Assembly: GCA_016081115.2 (NCBI GenBank)
Contig: JABTTQ020000034.1
Coordinates: 186,001 to 250,000, forward strand
Source of the DNA: Rehmannia glutinosa
Lineage: Eukaryota; Streptophyta; Magnoliopsida; Lamiales; Orobanchaceae
DNA: 64,000 bases
Direction of reading: 5' to 3'
Part shown: in pieces, positions 35,981 to 46,032 of the stretch
Layout: each line of letters begins with the position of its first letter
How positions within the stretch are numbered: position 1 is the first letter of the stretch
Translations under genes and position numbers: made by a program
The notes under the pieces: model-generated
What the model was told of the DNA's origin: nothing
The model's database searches: none
The model's input: the letters and a program-made list of their open reading frames with translations, nothing else

Positions 35981-36463
35981 AGTAGAAATTATAAATTTAA
36001 AGTTGTTTTGGAAAATATACGATCGTGGACGAAGTAACACAATACTTTACATACGATTTGAGGATAGTCTATAATGCACGGTTTACCAAAAATACACTTA
36101 TTACTTGTTCTTACTGTATTATGTCTTCTTATCTTGAACAAAGCTCAAAGGCCAAAAAATGAGCCATTTTTCCGGTCGACCGGAGATATATTCCGGCACA
36201 CCGGAGTTCTGATGAGAAAATTATTGAAATTATGCCATGCCAAAAGATAGAGTGACCCAACAATGTTGTATCCTATAATTGAAGATTGATTAATTGAAAT
36301 AACAGGCAATATTTAGTGGAGGGTTTTTGGCTTGTTCCCATGGCTTCAATTGATTGTACATCACATGCTATTGATTTCACTGATCTAGGACACCTGGAAT
36401 TACCCAGTCCAAGAGGTCATACTTTGAGAACAAAGAACAAAAATGTAAAATTGTAATTTAAAT
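35981..36463. other. Spacer
   Basis: AT-rich sequence without a supported gene. A short inverted CCGGTCGACCGG-like patch lies near 36172-36186. Confidence 0.55.
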
Positions 36464-36867
36464 AGGGAATAATTACAAAAACATCGCCCAAGTTTAGCAT
36501 AATTTAAACAAAAGTCGGTTATCTTTCAAAATAACAAATACCCCCTTAACATTAATTTCTCTCTTACAAATCACCCTTCTAGAGGGCGTATTTGTAAGAG
36601 ACCGTCTTGGCTCCAACACACGATATTGAGGTGGACTCAATACATAAAAGTGGGGGTGGACCGAATGAAAAACTAAAAAAAACTTATAAATTCTAATTTT
36701 GTTAATAATATTAATTTTTAAAAAACAAAAAAAAGGAGGGGGGGGGCGGATGGACAGGGCCCAATAATGGGTGTTTGTAATACTGTAAGTGGGTATTTAT
36801 AATTTTGAAAAATAATTGGAGTTTTTTGTAATAATGCTAAACCTAAGGGTGTTTTGTAATTATCCCT
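36464..36867. mobile_element. MITE with AGGGATAATTAC-type ends
   Basis: The left end AGGGAATAATTACAAAAACA and the complement of the right end (AGGGATAATTACAAAACACC) form terminal inverted repeats of about 40 bp. They continue as AAGTTTAGCAT against AGGTTTAGCAT. About 404 bp, AT-rich with a G-run near 36737. The flanks TTAAAT and TCAAAT are a weak possible target duplication. Same end family as 41161-41439. Confidence 0.75.
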
Positions 36868-37288
36868 TCAAATAAACAGCCATTGAAATATTCGAAAAAT
36901 GTAAGTATATGTGAAGAAAAGTTTTCAGTTTTGCAAGATTCATGTGAGGAACAGCACAGCAAAAAAAAAAGTAGTAGGGCTTATCATTCAACAAGTGTAA
37001 CGAGCATACCAACAAATACAGGTAGGAATTAGTTGTACTTTTAACATTTCTAGTTTCGAAGTTTGAATATACGGCTGTGTTTGATTTTATTTTGCAAAAT
37101 TTGTTTTTATTTATGTGAATATGTAGGGTTATTTTTTTTTTTTGAGAAGTTATGTGAATATGTAGTTGAAATTTTCTGTTGTACTGTATACTTCACGTGT
37201 GTAGGGTTGTTTTCAAATGCTTATTTAAAATTATATTTTTGTACATGACATGCAACACAATATATACCACGAAATTACAATAAAAGAA
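36868..37288. other. AT-rich spacer
   Basis: No supported gene; T-rich runs and scattered short frames only. Confidence 0.55.
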
Positions 37289-38149
37289 TGTTATTTTTTG
37301 AAAAAGATTTTTTATTAATGTTAATACATATTTGGTCGATCCTACAAATGCTCCGCCTCCTCGAACATGACTTTCGTCCGAACTCCACCGTAGATCTGCA
37401 CAAAAGGGGGGTTGGAGGGGTGCTCAACGTGCCCTATCCGATGCCTAAGTCAGAAGAGTATTTCACAAGAAAGAGGCGAAAATATAAAATAAATGTAAAA
37501 AATGTGATTAGGGTAGAAATGAACCTGGACTTGGTCTTTTATAGCTTAGCCCTGATTAGGGTTTCCGTAAAATCCGGATTCTTTTACGATTTGGTAACAG
37601 AATCATGATTAAGATATGATCAAATCTTCTGAACCCTAATTTGCCTTTGAGCTCGGCGGCTCGAGCTGAGCTTGCCTATTTCAGATCGTCAGTTCTCCTA
37701 TTCTCACGTTGAACCTTTGCTCAGAAGGCTCAAAACCAATCTTACCCATCTCAACCTACTTTCCAGACCGAGCTTACACCCCTCAGTTCATTAGCTCAGC
37801 AGGTCAGGCTAATAAGAATTTTGACTTGGAATTTATTTGGCCCAATCTTACTAACAAGACCTCTTAACTTTGCTCATTTACAAAGGTTTCTCAGATCAGC
37901 TTGGCCTTAACAAAGCCAACTAGTTCACCCCAATAACTCTCTTCCTATTGACTTTCCTCGACTATTTACCTTAGCTCATGAGTTCACCAGTTCGGTACTT
38001 CATTCGTAGCTAGATTTTACTTGGGATTTACCTAAATTCACTCAATAGGGCTTCTTAGGACGACCCACCAACAAGAGGTCACCAGCTCGGTCCAATGGAG
38101 AAATCTTCTCAGCTCAGCGCAACAAGTCATTCTATATCAACCCTCATCA
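37289..38149 (-). repeat. Probable solo LTR of a Tat/Retand-type gypsy element
   Basis: On the minus strand a TATA-like GCTATAAAAGACC (about 37536-37548) is followed by CTTAGGCATCGGA and a G/C-rich stretch with GCACCCCTCCAACCCCCC. This resembles the U5 part of plant Tat/Retand gypsy LTRs. Candidate ends are TGATGAGGG and AATAACA. No protein domains are present, no target duplication was found, and borders are approximate. Confidence 0.45.
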
Positions 38150-38234
38150 TTATTTTTCGTTGAGGCGAGTTTATTTGTGAACGAATCTATTGTCTTAATT
38201 CTCGTGATTTAAAACAGATTCGTTTAGTATTGGA

Positions 38235-38950
38235 TGTTGATATTGTAACACTGAAACATGCACACATTCACACATAGCGGAATAGAAATAACATGAAATT
38301 TTTTTACATGATTAGATTCCTCTATCTTAATGCACAAAACCACGCCCAGAGAAGAAACAATCTACTAATTAGAAAAAAAACAGTTATTACAAATACAACT
38401 AGTTTTACGAAATTCAAAGTCTCCCTCTTTAAATTACTACCAACACTTGTATTTAACTAATCTCGGATGTTTGTTCCAAAAGAACTCAATGTTGTTGGAA
38501 TCCTTCCAATTTCAACCGCCTTTGAATGGTTGAGTCATTAATTCACGTCGTAGATCTATACCTTCTTTTACCGAAGAATGTATGTACATAAAAACTTGGA
38601 GAAGAGAATCACAAGACTCATATAACTAGTGTATCTTTCTCCAAGGGAAGGCTCTCCTTATGTAGCAAAATAATCCAGAAAAACGTTCTTGCAATTTAGG
38701 ATCAAATAGCTACAAAACGGAAAGTAAAGCAAACTTGATTCTTTCTTTGTAGAAGGATATCTTTCAAACAAGGAAAACAATCAAACACAAATAAAGACAA
38801 TTTCTAACAATAAATCAATTATTTTATGTCAATATAAGATTTTCAGCATCCTGCAAAAATAGAAAACCGGCCAAAACATATACGCACCAAATTTGGGACG
38901 CAGTCTGTTCAGATATCATTCAGGCAGTGTTGCATTACTGGTTTACAATA
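38235..38950 (-). repeat. Diverged solo LTR related to the nested copia element
   Basis: The complement matches the LTR at 28702-29485 in order. Shared blocks include AACTGTTTTTTTTCTAATTAG-like sequence, GGGCGTGG, GTGCATTAAGAT, and near the end CCAGTAATGCAACACTGCC against CTGGTAATGCAACACTAGC. It is clearly older than either LTR of 25851-29485. No internal sequence and no target duplication were found. Confidence 0.7.
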
Positions 38951-39102
38951 CTACAAACCGCATTATGCAAACACATAATAAACAGACCAGAATTGCCAAC
39001 TGTCAAACATTAACAATTTGGTATATGAAAACAAAAGGGCAAAATGCCGACATTTTGGGAAAATATTAGAAATTTGAAAATAAAAGTAAAATGCATAACA
39101 AC

Positions 39103-39366
39103 TAGTGTTGTCAATGGGTCAGGTCGGGCTGACCCGGTTCAAGCCCATCATCCTTTTGAAAATTTTCGTGTCGGGTCGAACTGGTCCAATTTAACTTGGG
39201 CCACGGAAATGCATGCCCCAACCCAGCCCAAAAATATATTTTGTACATGAATATTGTCGGTCGGGCCAAAAGTCGAGCTAAGCCGTCCCACGGCGAATTG
39301 GGCTGGGCCAATTTGGGCCTGGAAATTTGTAGCCCAGCCCGGTCCACCTGGGTTTTGCTAGCTCTA
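39103..39366. mobile_element. hAT-type MITE, 264 bp
   Basis: Ends are TAGTGTTGTCAATGGGTCAG and, on the complement, TAGAGCTAGCAAAACCCAGG. It is flanked by a perfect 8-bp duplication ATAACAAC (39095-39102 and 39367-39374), the size expected for hAT. GC-rich, with GGGCTGGGCC and GGTCGGGC motifs and no coding capacity. Confidence 0.88.
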
Positions 39367-39374
39367 ATAACAAC

Positions 39375-39769
39375 ATTAGAAAAAAATGTTTATATAAATG
39401 CATCTTCTAAAATGAAACCAAATATATTGATGGCAAAGATACATATAAGTAATAATAAATCAAATATAATTAAATCACGATGTTGGAAAACTTGAAACTT
39501 TATTTTAATGTGAATGATGGCCTTTTTCATTTCAATTCTGATGGTACAATACAATTATTTGCCACTAAATGTGATGCAAGTGTTTGATTACATAGATTTT
39601 GGCAAATTAAGTTGGCACCTATGGAAGCGACGGATTTAAAGTTACATGCGACTTTGAGTCCACACGAAGAATCTGAAACGGAGTGTAACGCCAATTTATG
39701 CGCTCTATAACATTATTTCACACACACACCCCAACTTTTTTATATGGCAAACGGCACGCTTGATAATAT
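39375..39769. other. Spacer
   Basis: AT-rich sequence without a supported gene, between two hAT-type elements. A short CA-repeat (CACACACACC) lies at 39720-39730. Confidence 0.55.
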
Positions 39770-39777
39770 GATATGAT

Positions 39778-40322
39778 CATGGGCGTAGCAAGAAATTCTG
39801 GCCAGTGTGGTCAGAAATTTTTTCGTTTTGGCAGGACGAATATTGGACTGAAATTTTGAAAAAAATAGAAAAAAAGGCAAATATAAATGTCGTACCTTGC
39901 AACAATTATTTGCGGGTTTTCATAATCTCTAATTATGATTTCTCTAGAATAATTTTTTTGGAGAATTGGCTTATCCAGAAGTTTATTCTAAATTAACTAC
40001 TAACCAACTATTATTATTTAGATCCAAAAATTCACTCGAAAAATGCTCCAAAAAAACTGTTCATTATCAAGTTTGTAACATATCTCTCTCTACATGAGGC
40101 AATTATTAATCTACACATATATCTTAATTAAGTCAGATAATTCTTAATATTTTGGGTCAATATGGTAAGGTTTATTGGCTTTTTATATTTTAACTCAATT
40201 TTTTTTATATGAACTAGACCTTCGGCTGAATTTCAGTACGGTCCAACTCAAATTTAACAATGTCACTTCGAGATCCAGTGTGGTCCGCCGACCGCACTGG
40301 GCCTGAGCTAGCTTCGCCAATG
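39778..40322. mobile_element. hAT-like non-autonomous element, 545 bp
   Basis: Left end CATGGGCGTAGCAAG and complement of the right end CATTGGCGAAGCTAG form imperfect inverted repeats, continuing GGCCAGTGTGGTC against GGCCCAGTGCGGTC. An 8-bp duplication GATATGAT flanks it (39770-39777 and 40323-40330). The interior is AT-rich with no transposase. The superfamily is inferred from the 8-bp duplication and CA termini. Confidence 0.8.
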
Positions 40323-40330
40323 GATATGAT

Positions 40331-41160
40331 GATAAGGAGCTGAGTTCACAAACTTTTCGAGGACCAAATTACCCTTTAAACTAAATTCTTCTACTGAAGA
40401 ACATTAATTTAATTTTCATAACTTCACTTTACCTAAATTTGGTGAGAGAGAAGTTTTTTTTGTTTAATTTGCATATTAATTTTTTCATAGAAACATATTT
40501 TGAGTGATTCACTAAAAAATAAAAATTGTGTTCACATTTCATAAGTAGTTTTTTTTTTCTTTTTGAGAGAGTGGCACAATACAAAGAGAAAATACCTGAA
40601 TTGAAAGCATATTTATGTAAAGCATGGGCCGAACATTGGCTCCAAAAATAGGAGCCCGAAGGATTTTCGCCTGCTTCACCCAACTTGATTTCTCCCTTTG
40701 ACCTAGGGGTGGGCTCGTTCCATTTGACAGCTCTAGCGACGACATGTCATCATTAGTGACTTTGTTGCATTTCACTTTTTGTGTAATAGTGCCGTTAGAA
40801 CTTGAAAAAAAAACATAAGCTAACAAATAGTAATAATAATAATGTGTATTTTAAAAAATTAAAGTGAATTACAAAAATTATCATTGAGTTTTAACCTAAT
40901 TATCAAATAGAAAAAGCAGCCTTCATCTGAAAAAATTCAAAGCTCTCTACTCACCCTCAAGTCCATATAGTATAAGTTTTCTGTATAAATTTATTAAAAT
41001 TTAAATTTTGGTCTTATAAAGTAATAACATTAACCTTCGTATCGCAAAAAATGTTTCTTTATCCATATTTTTAGGAGAACAAAATCTAATCGTGCCCCCC
41101 CTCCCCCAATTAATATTTATCGTTCCACGCCTTTCTCAACTGTTAATTTTTATTTTTATT
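40331..41160. other. Spacer
   Basis: No supported gene. AT-rich, with a T-run near 40549-40558 and a C-run (CCCCCCCTCCCCC) at 41094-41106. Confidence 0.55.
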
Positions 41161-41439
41161 AGGTATAATTACAAAACACCCCGAGATTTGGGCTAGTTAC
41201 AAAAAAACACAGTTATGTTTTAAAATTACAAAAAAACTTCATCAGGTTTGATTATGTGTTAAATTTAAGGGGGTAAGGTGTAGTATTTTTATCGGGGGTT
41301 TTTGATATGTTTATTCCTTATGAAGAGGAAAAATATAAGATGAATCAAACCTCAAAGGTTTTTTTTTGTAATTTTCAAAATTTTCTGGTTTTTTTTTTCT
41401 AATTAGCCCAAACCTCAGGGTGTTCCTGTAATCATCCCT
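41161..41439. mobile_element. MITE with AGGTATAATTAC-type ends, 279 bp
   Basis: Left AGGTATAATTACAAAACACC and complement of the right end AGGGATGATTACAGGAACAC are inverted repeats, continuing GAGATTTGGGCTAG against GAGGTTTGGGCTAA. TTTTATT on both sides is a possible target duplication but lies in T-rich DNA. Its right edge abuts the next element. Confidence 0.75.
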
Positions 41440-41559
41440 TTTTATTATCACAAAACTCCTGTCAGACCGTCTAACGGGTCTGGCCTATTAGACGGATCTG
41501 ACCCACGGATCCGGTGATATTTCCGTAATATTAGCAGTGGTGTTGTAGTAGTTTTCAGG

Positions 41560-42480
41560 GAGCACCAATATTAGCAGTCCTTCTGAAATGTATTAGTCGT
41601 CCTTCTAAAAAGTATTAACAGTTCTTCTGAAATGTATTAGTAGTTTCCTGAAAAGTTTTTTAGTATTTCTCCTAAATATACTCCCGAAATGTATTAGCAA
41701 TCCCTCAAAAAAGTATTAGTAGTTCCTCGAAAAAGTATTAGTAGTTCCTTGAAATAAATTATATTTTTTTTCCCGAAATGTATTAGTAGTCCTTCTGAAA
41801 AGTATTAGTCGTCCTTCTAAAACGTATTAACAGTTCTTCTGAAATATATTAATAGTTCCCCTGAATATAATTAAATTTTTTCTCCCGAAATGTATTAACA
41901 ATCCTTCTGAAATGTATTAGTCGTCCTTCTAAAACGTATTAGTAGTTCTTCTGAAATGTATTAGTAGTTTCCTGAAGAGTTTTTTTAGTATTTTTCCTAA
42001 ATATACTTCTGGAATGTATTAGCAATCTCTCAAAAAAGTATTAGTAGTTCCTCAAAAAAGTATTAATAGTTCCTTGAAATAAATTAAATTTTTCTCCCGA
42101 CATGTGTTAGTAGTTCTTCTGAAAAGTATTAGTTGTCCTTCTAAAATGTATTAACAGTTCTTCTGAAATGTATTAATAGTTCCCCTGAATATAATTAAAT
42201 TTTTCTCCCGAAATGAATTAACAATCCTTCTAAAAAGTATTAGTCGTCCTTCTAAAAAGTATTAGCAGTTCTTCTGAAATGTATTAGTAGTTCCCTGAAG
42301 AGTTTTAGTATTTCTCATGAATATACTCCTGAAATGTATTAGTTGTCCATCGGAAAAGTATTAGTAGTTTCTCGAAAAGTATTAGTTATTTCCTAGAAAT
42401 TTTTTAGTAAGATTTGCAAAGTATTAGTTTTTCTTATAAAATGTATCAGTATTTCTCCATAAAAGTATTAGCTGATATTA
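41560..42480. repeat. 22-bp subrepeat array in element A
   Basis: About forty degenerate units with core CTTCTGAAATGTATTAGT, several variants alternating (TTAGTCGTC, TTAACAGTT, TTAGTAGTT). A higher-order period of 324 bp is visible: CCTGAATATAATTAAA recurs at 41860 and 42184, and CCTTGAAATAAATT at 41748 and 42072. Confidence 0.88.
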
Positions 42481-42538
42481 ATACTTGTCATTACGGATTT
42501 TTCGGGTTTTTGATGCGGGTTAGAACAGAGACAACTTG

Positions 42539-43225
42539 TTAAGCTGCTTCTGGAGAGAAATGGTGTTTGTGCAGCAAAAATTCAGAAACTGTTGGATGAG
42601 ATGCAGTTTGCTTTTCCCGTGAGGTAGAGAAATTAAGCAGAAAAAGGGGAAAAGCAACATTAGAGTTGCAGAGAGATGATGAATTTTTGAAACACAAACG
42701 AGTAGAATTGCTTTCCAAAATGGAAACAAAGGAAGAAAAAATGGCGGCAGCAATTTTCAAGAGGTTTGGTGATGATTCCAAGCGATTTTCAAGAGGTTTG
42801 GAACATACAAACGGGTGAGGTTTTTTTCCTTTTTGGAAGTTAGCTGATTCCAAGGGAATTTGGGTCAATGGGACCTGTTGTAATTGTTTCTTGAATTTCA
42901 ATGAAAAAAAGTTGTCGTTTCGTCAAAAAAAAAAAAACAGAGCACTTTGCTGGACCAATACGAGCGACTATTATTTGAGGTGCATCTCAACCAGGCCATG
43001 CTGGGTCGGAGCCTATGGGAGCCGGCAATGGCGCCGCATTGCCAGCCGCCACCTAAAGTTGCGGCGAAGCTTGGGAAACATGGGCGGTGCGTTCCTAGAT
43101 CGGGTTTTAACAAGGTGATGAAGAAGCTATTGAGCCCAATTTTTGGTAAAAAGGGAGCTGGAAAGATGGGCCCGACCCAGATGCTAAGGACCCAATGTTT
43201 TGGAAAACATTTAGCAAGTCCTTGA
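42539..43225. other. Interior of element A: unassigned possible captured sequence
   Basis: A minus-strand frame of 120 codons (42539-42901) and a plus-strand frame of 92 codons (42947-43225) are open. Another plus frame reads DPDAKDPMFWKTFSKSLKW up to a stop near 43232. Element A is a non-autonomous Mutator-like element, and such elements often carry host gene pieces. The A-run at 42925-42937 followed by coding-like sequence could mark a junction. No family was recognised, so I assign no function. Confidence 0.35.
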
Positions 43226-43313
43226 AATGGTAGGATATTTAGACGGATCTAGATCCGTTAGACGGTCTGACAGAAGACTAGTTCTTTTATTAAATACCAT
43301 ACTTTTTTAGTTT

Positions 43314-44831
43314 GAGCTAGTCTCCTGTCAGACGGTCTAACGGATCTAAGTCCGTTAGACGGATCCTCCAAATCCGACCCGGATCTTTAAACGAAATGCT
43401 CCAACATCCACGCCCTTCTATCTTTCTCTCTCCTCATCCCATTTGTCGTCTAAAAGAACATGGCAATGGCAGTCTCGTGAAATCTCATGTCCGACCGAAA
43501 GACGTCGGAGTCCTAGTCCTCAACTGCAACCTCTTAAATCTGACGCCCCGCCATAATAATTAACCACTATAAAATGAGGGGATACATTTTGAGCTTCAAT
43601 TTGGGGGAATGGGGTGCGATCGGGGATAATTATGTTGTGGTGGTGAGTATGGATATGGTGGGGTATAATTGGTACATGGGAAAGGACATTGATGCTTATC
43701 CCGAATTGTTACTTTCGGATGGGTCGCTTCCACCGTGTTGCTATCCAATCGCCGTTGTGACTACCACGCCAAGGTGTATATATATATATATATATATATA
43801 TTATATTGAAGAAATGGGGGTGTGGCGGATAAATTTGCTTATTTTCAAGCTATTACGGGCTAGAAGATACCGTTTTGTGCATAGAAATTCTCTCCACTTC
43901 GTCGAGATGCGCATCGCGGAATATTTGGGGATACGACGGCAATGGACTAGAATCTTGAGGAGAGGAGATGGACAAATAAATAAAAATAATGCCACTCCAC
44001 TTTTTTTATTGAGGACAAAATATGAATTACTAATACTTTTAGGGTAACATCTAATACTTTTTTGAGGATTGCTAATACATTTGGGAGTATATTCATGAGA
44101 AATACTAAAAACTCTTCTTGGGACTACTAATACATTTTAGAAGAACTGCTAATACTTTTTAGAAGGATGACTAATACTTTTCGTAAGGAAAATTTGTTAA
44201 TACATTTCGGGAGAATTTTTTTAATTATATTCGGGGAACTACTAATACATTTGAAGAACTCGCTAATACTTTTAGAAGGACGACTAATACATTTCGGGAG
44301 TATATTCAGAGAAATACAAAAAAATTCTCCAGGAATTACTAATACATTTCGAAGAACTACTAATACTTTTCGGAAAGGATTGTTAATACATTCCGAGAGA
44401 AAAATTTAATTATATTCAGGGAACTACTAATACATTTCAGAAGAACTGCTAATACTTTTTAGAAGGACGACTAATACTTTTTCAGAATGATTGTTAATAC
44501 ATTTCGAGAGAAAAAATTAATTTATTTCAAGGAACTACTAATACTTTTTCGAGGAACTACTAATACTTTTTTGAGGGATTGCTAATACATTTCAGGAGTA
44601 TATTTAGGAGAAACACTAAAAAACTCTTCAGGGAACTACTAATACATTTCAGATGAACTGCTAATACTTTTTAGAAGGACGACTAATACATTTAAGAATG
44701 ATTGCTAATACCGATACTCCCTGAAAACTACTAAAACACCACTGCTAATATTACGAAAATGCCATCGGATCCGCGGGTCAGGTCCGTCTAACAGGTCAGA
44801 CCCGTTAGACGGTCTGACAGGAGTTTTTGTG
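43314..44831 (-). mobile_element. Mutator-like non-autonomous element B, inverted sibling of A
   Basis: The left end GAGCTAGTCTCCTGTCAGAC and, on the complement, the right end CACAAAAACTCCTGTCAGAC match the two ends of element A in reverse order. A perfect 9-bp duplication TTTTAGTTT flanks it (43305-43313 and 44832-44840). The subrepeat array is on the right side (about 44045-44740), so B points opposite to A. Interior 43380-44040 holds an open plus-strand frame (43574-44047) without recognised domains and a (TA)n run at 43776-43800. No transposase. Only 11 bp (43294-43304) separate the duplications of A and B. Confidence 0.8.
44045..44740. repeat. 22-bp subrepeat array in element B
   Basis: The array is the complement of the family in element A: core ACTAATACATTTCAGAAG and variants such as GCTAATACTTTTTAGAAGGA. 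About thirty units. Confidence 0.88.
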
Positions 44832-44840
44832 TTTTAGTTT

Positions 44841-45285
44841 TTCTTCTGAAAAATTATTATACTAATCAATTAATTAATAATTAGCATCTAACAACACTAA
44901 TGCTATATAATTTAGCCCACACAATTAGCACCTGGAGATGAAAAGGTTATTTTAGAAATTGAAGCTTAATCAATGGTAAATTTTTCGTTCAAAGTTGATT
45001 AAATCCAACTCAAGTAATTACATGACAAGTATAATCATATTATTTTTATTATTTATTATTTTTTAAAAAATTGTGTTAATCATATGACAAGCCCAAATTC
45101 AAAATAATTATATAATTGCTTCGAATAATCAGAATCGATTATAAATCACCAAACTCAAATTTTGGACTATATATAACTGGTGATATTCAAAGTTTCAAAC
45201 ATTGTGGCTTCACAACTATGAGACCGTTTGGTTCCGTCGGTGTCGTCCTAACGTTAGCGATTTGCTAAATTAACACTGGACAATG
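44841..45285. other. AT-rich spacer
   Basis: No supported gene, between element B and the MULE. The left target duplication of the MULE begins at 45286. Confidence 0.6.
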
Positions 45286-45294
45286 ATTTTATTA

Positions 45295-45400
45295 GAGCAA
45301 ATGGGGCAAATTACCCACTTGGGATAGATGATTGAGTTTTTTGACATGTAGGATAAAAAACATAGTTTTCTACCCAATTTTGGTGTTCTTTTACCACAAT
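45295..45400 (+). repeat. Left terminal inverted repeat of MULE
   Basis: Pairs with the complement of about 52890-52990. Shared blocks are TACCCACT, GGATAG, GATAAAAAAC and TTTTCTACCCAA. Identity is moderate, with short indels. Confidence 0.8.
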
Positions 45401-45724
45401 ACCCTTGAGGCTTTAAATGCAAGCCTTTAATATGTATTTCTCTCTCTTGAAATTAAATACTCCCAATACATAACATACGTGAATCGTGAACACTCCTTCT
45501 TTTTGCTCTTCATTTTTCTCTCTTTTCTTCTTCTTCTTCACAAAATATCAAGAAGTTATTTTTGTGGGCTTTCATCAACAAAATCGCATCAAAAAATCGA
45601 ATAACAAGGTAATGTTCTTCTCCTCCTAATTAGTTAACCTTGTTTAAATCGTTCAAGACCAATATATTTGCAAAATATGTGAAGTGTTTTGTGAAAGGAA
45701 AAATTTTCGCATTTATGAAACACA

Positions 45725-45975
45725 ATGCACGATATCGTGTCATAGACAGTACGCGATATCGTGCCCCGTATATTAGATTACGATATATCGTGCCCTTTAT
45801 TAGTATTACACTATATACCGTGGCCGTATATTAGGTACGATATCGTGCCCCTGTATATTAGACACGATATCGTACCTAATATATAGGGCACGATATATCG
45901 TGCCAAAAAGGGCACGATATATCGTGTCTAATAAAGGGCACGATATCGTACCTCACGAAAAAGGGCACGATATAC
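45725..45975. repeat. Palindrome cluster 1 (GGCACGATATCGTGCC family) in MULE
   Basis: About ten copies of the palindrome or close variants (GGCACGATATATCGTGCC, TACGATATCGTGCC), spaced roughly 25-45 bp. They lie about 430 bp from the left MULE end and just upstream of the transposase start at 46033. Confidence 0.9.
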
Positions 45976-46032
45976 AAAACAGACGCCTTTTATGTGTTCT
46001 TGCATTTATCAATATTTTTTCTTTTTATATAG

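Larger units (their letters stand above)
41449..43284 (+). mobile_element. Mutator-like non-autonomous element A, asymmetric arms
   Basis: The left end CACAAAACTCCTGTCAGACC and, on the complement, the right end GAACTAGTCTTCTGTCAGAC share CTGTCAGACCGTCTAACGG. Flanks TTTTATTAT (41440-41448) and TTTTATTAA (43285-43293) match at 8 of 9 positions, consistent with the 9-bp duplications of Mutator elements. The left side carries a large 22-bp subrepeat array (41560-42480); the right side has none. The interior (42480-43235) has short frames on both strands that might be captured gene pieces but match nothing I recognise. No transposase. Confidence 0.75.

Noticed and set aside
36172..36186. CCGGTCGACCGG palindrome as part of a wider array
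   Set aside because: Only one short imperfect copy in the spacer.
43574..44047. 157-codon open frame as a host gene
   Set aside because: It runs through a (TA)n microsatellite into the subrepeat array of element B. Only a captured fragment remains possible.
41449..44831. A single 3.4-kb foldback transposon
   Set aside because: Two extra internal ends and two separate 9-bp duplications show two neighbouring elements.
41449..44831. CACTA-type (En/Spm) elements because of subterminal repeats
   Set aside because: Ends are not CACTA, and duplications are 9 bp, not 3 bp.
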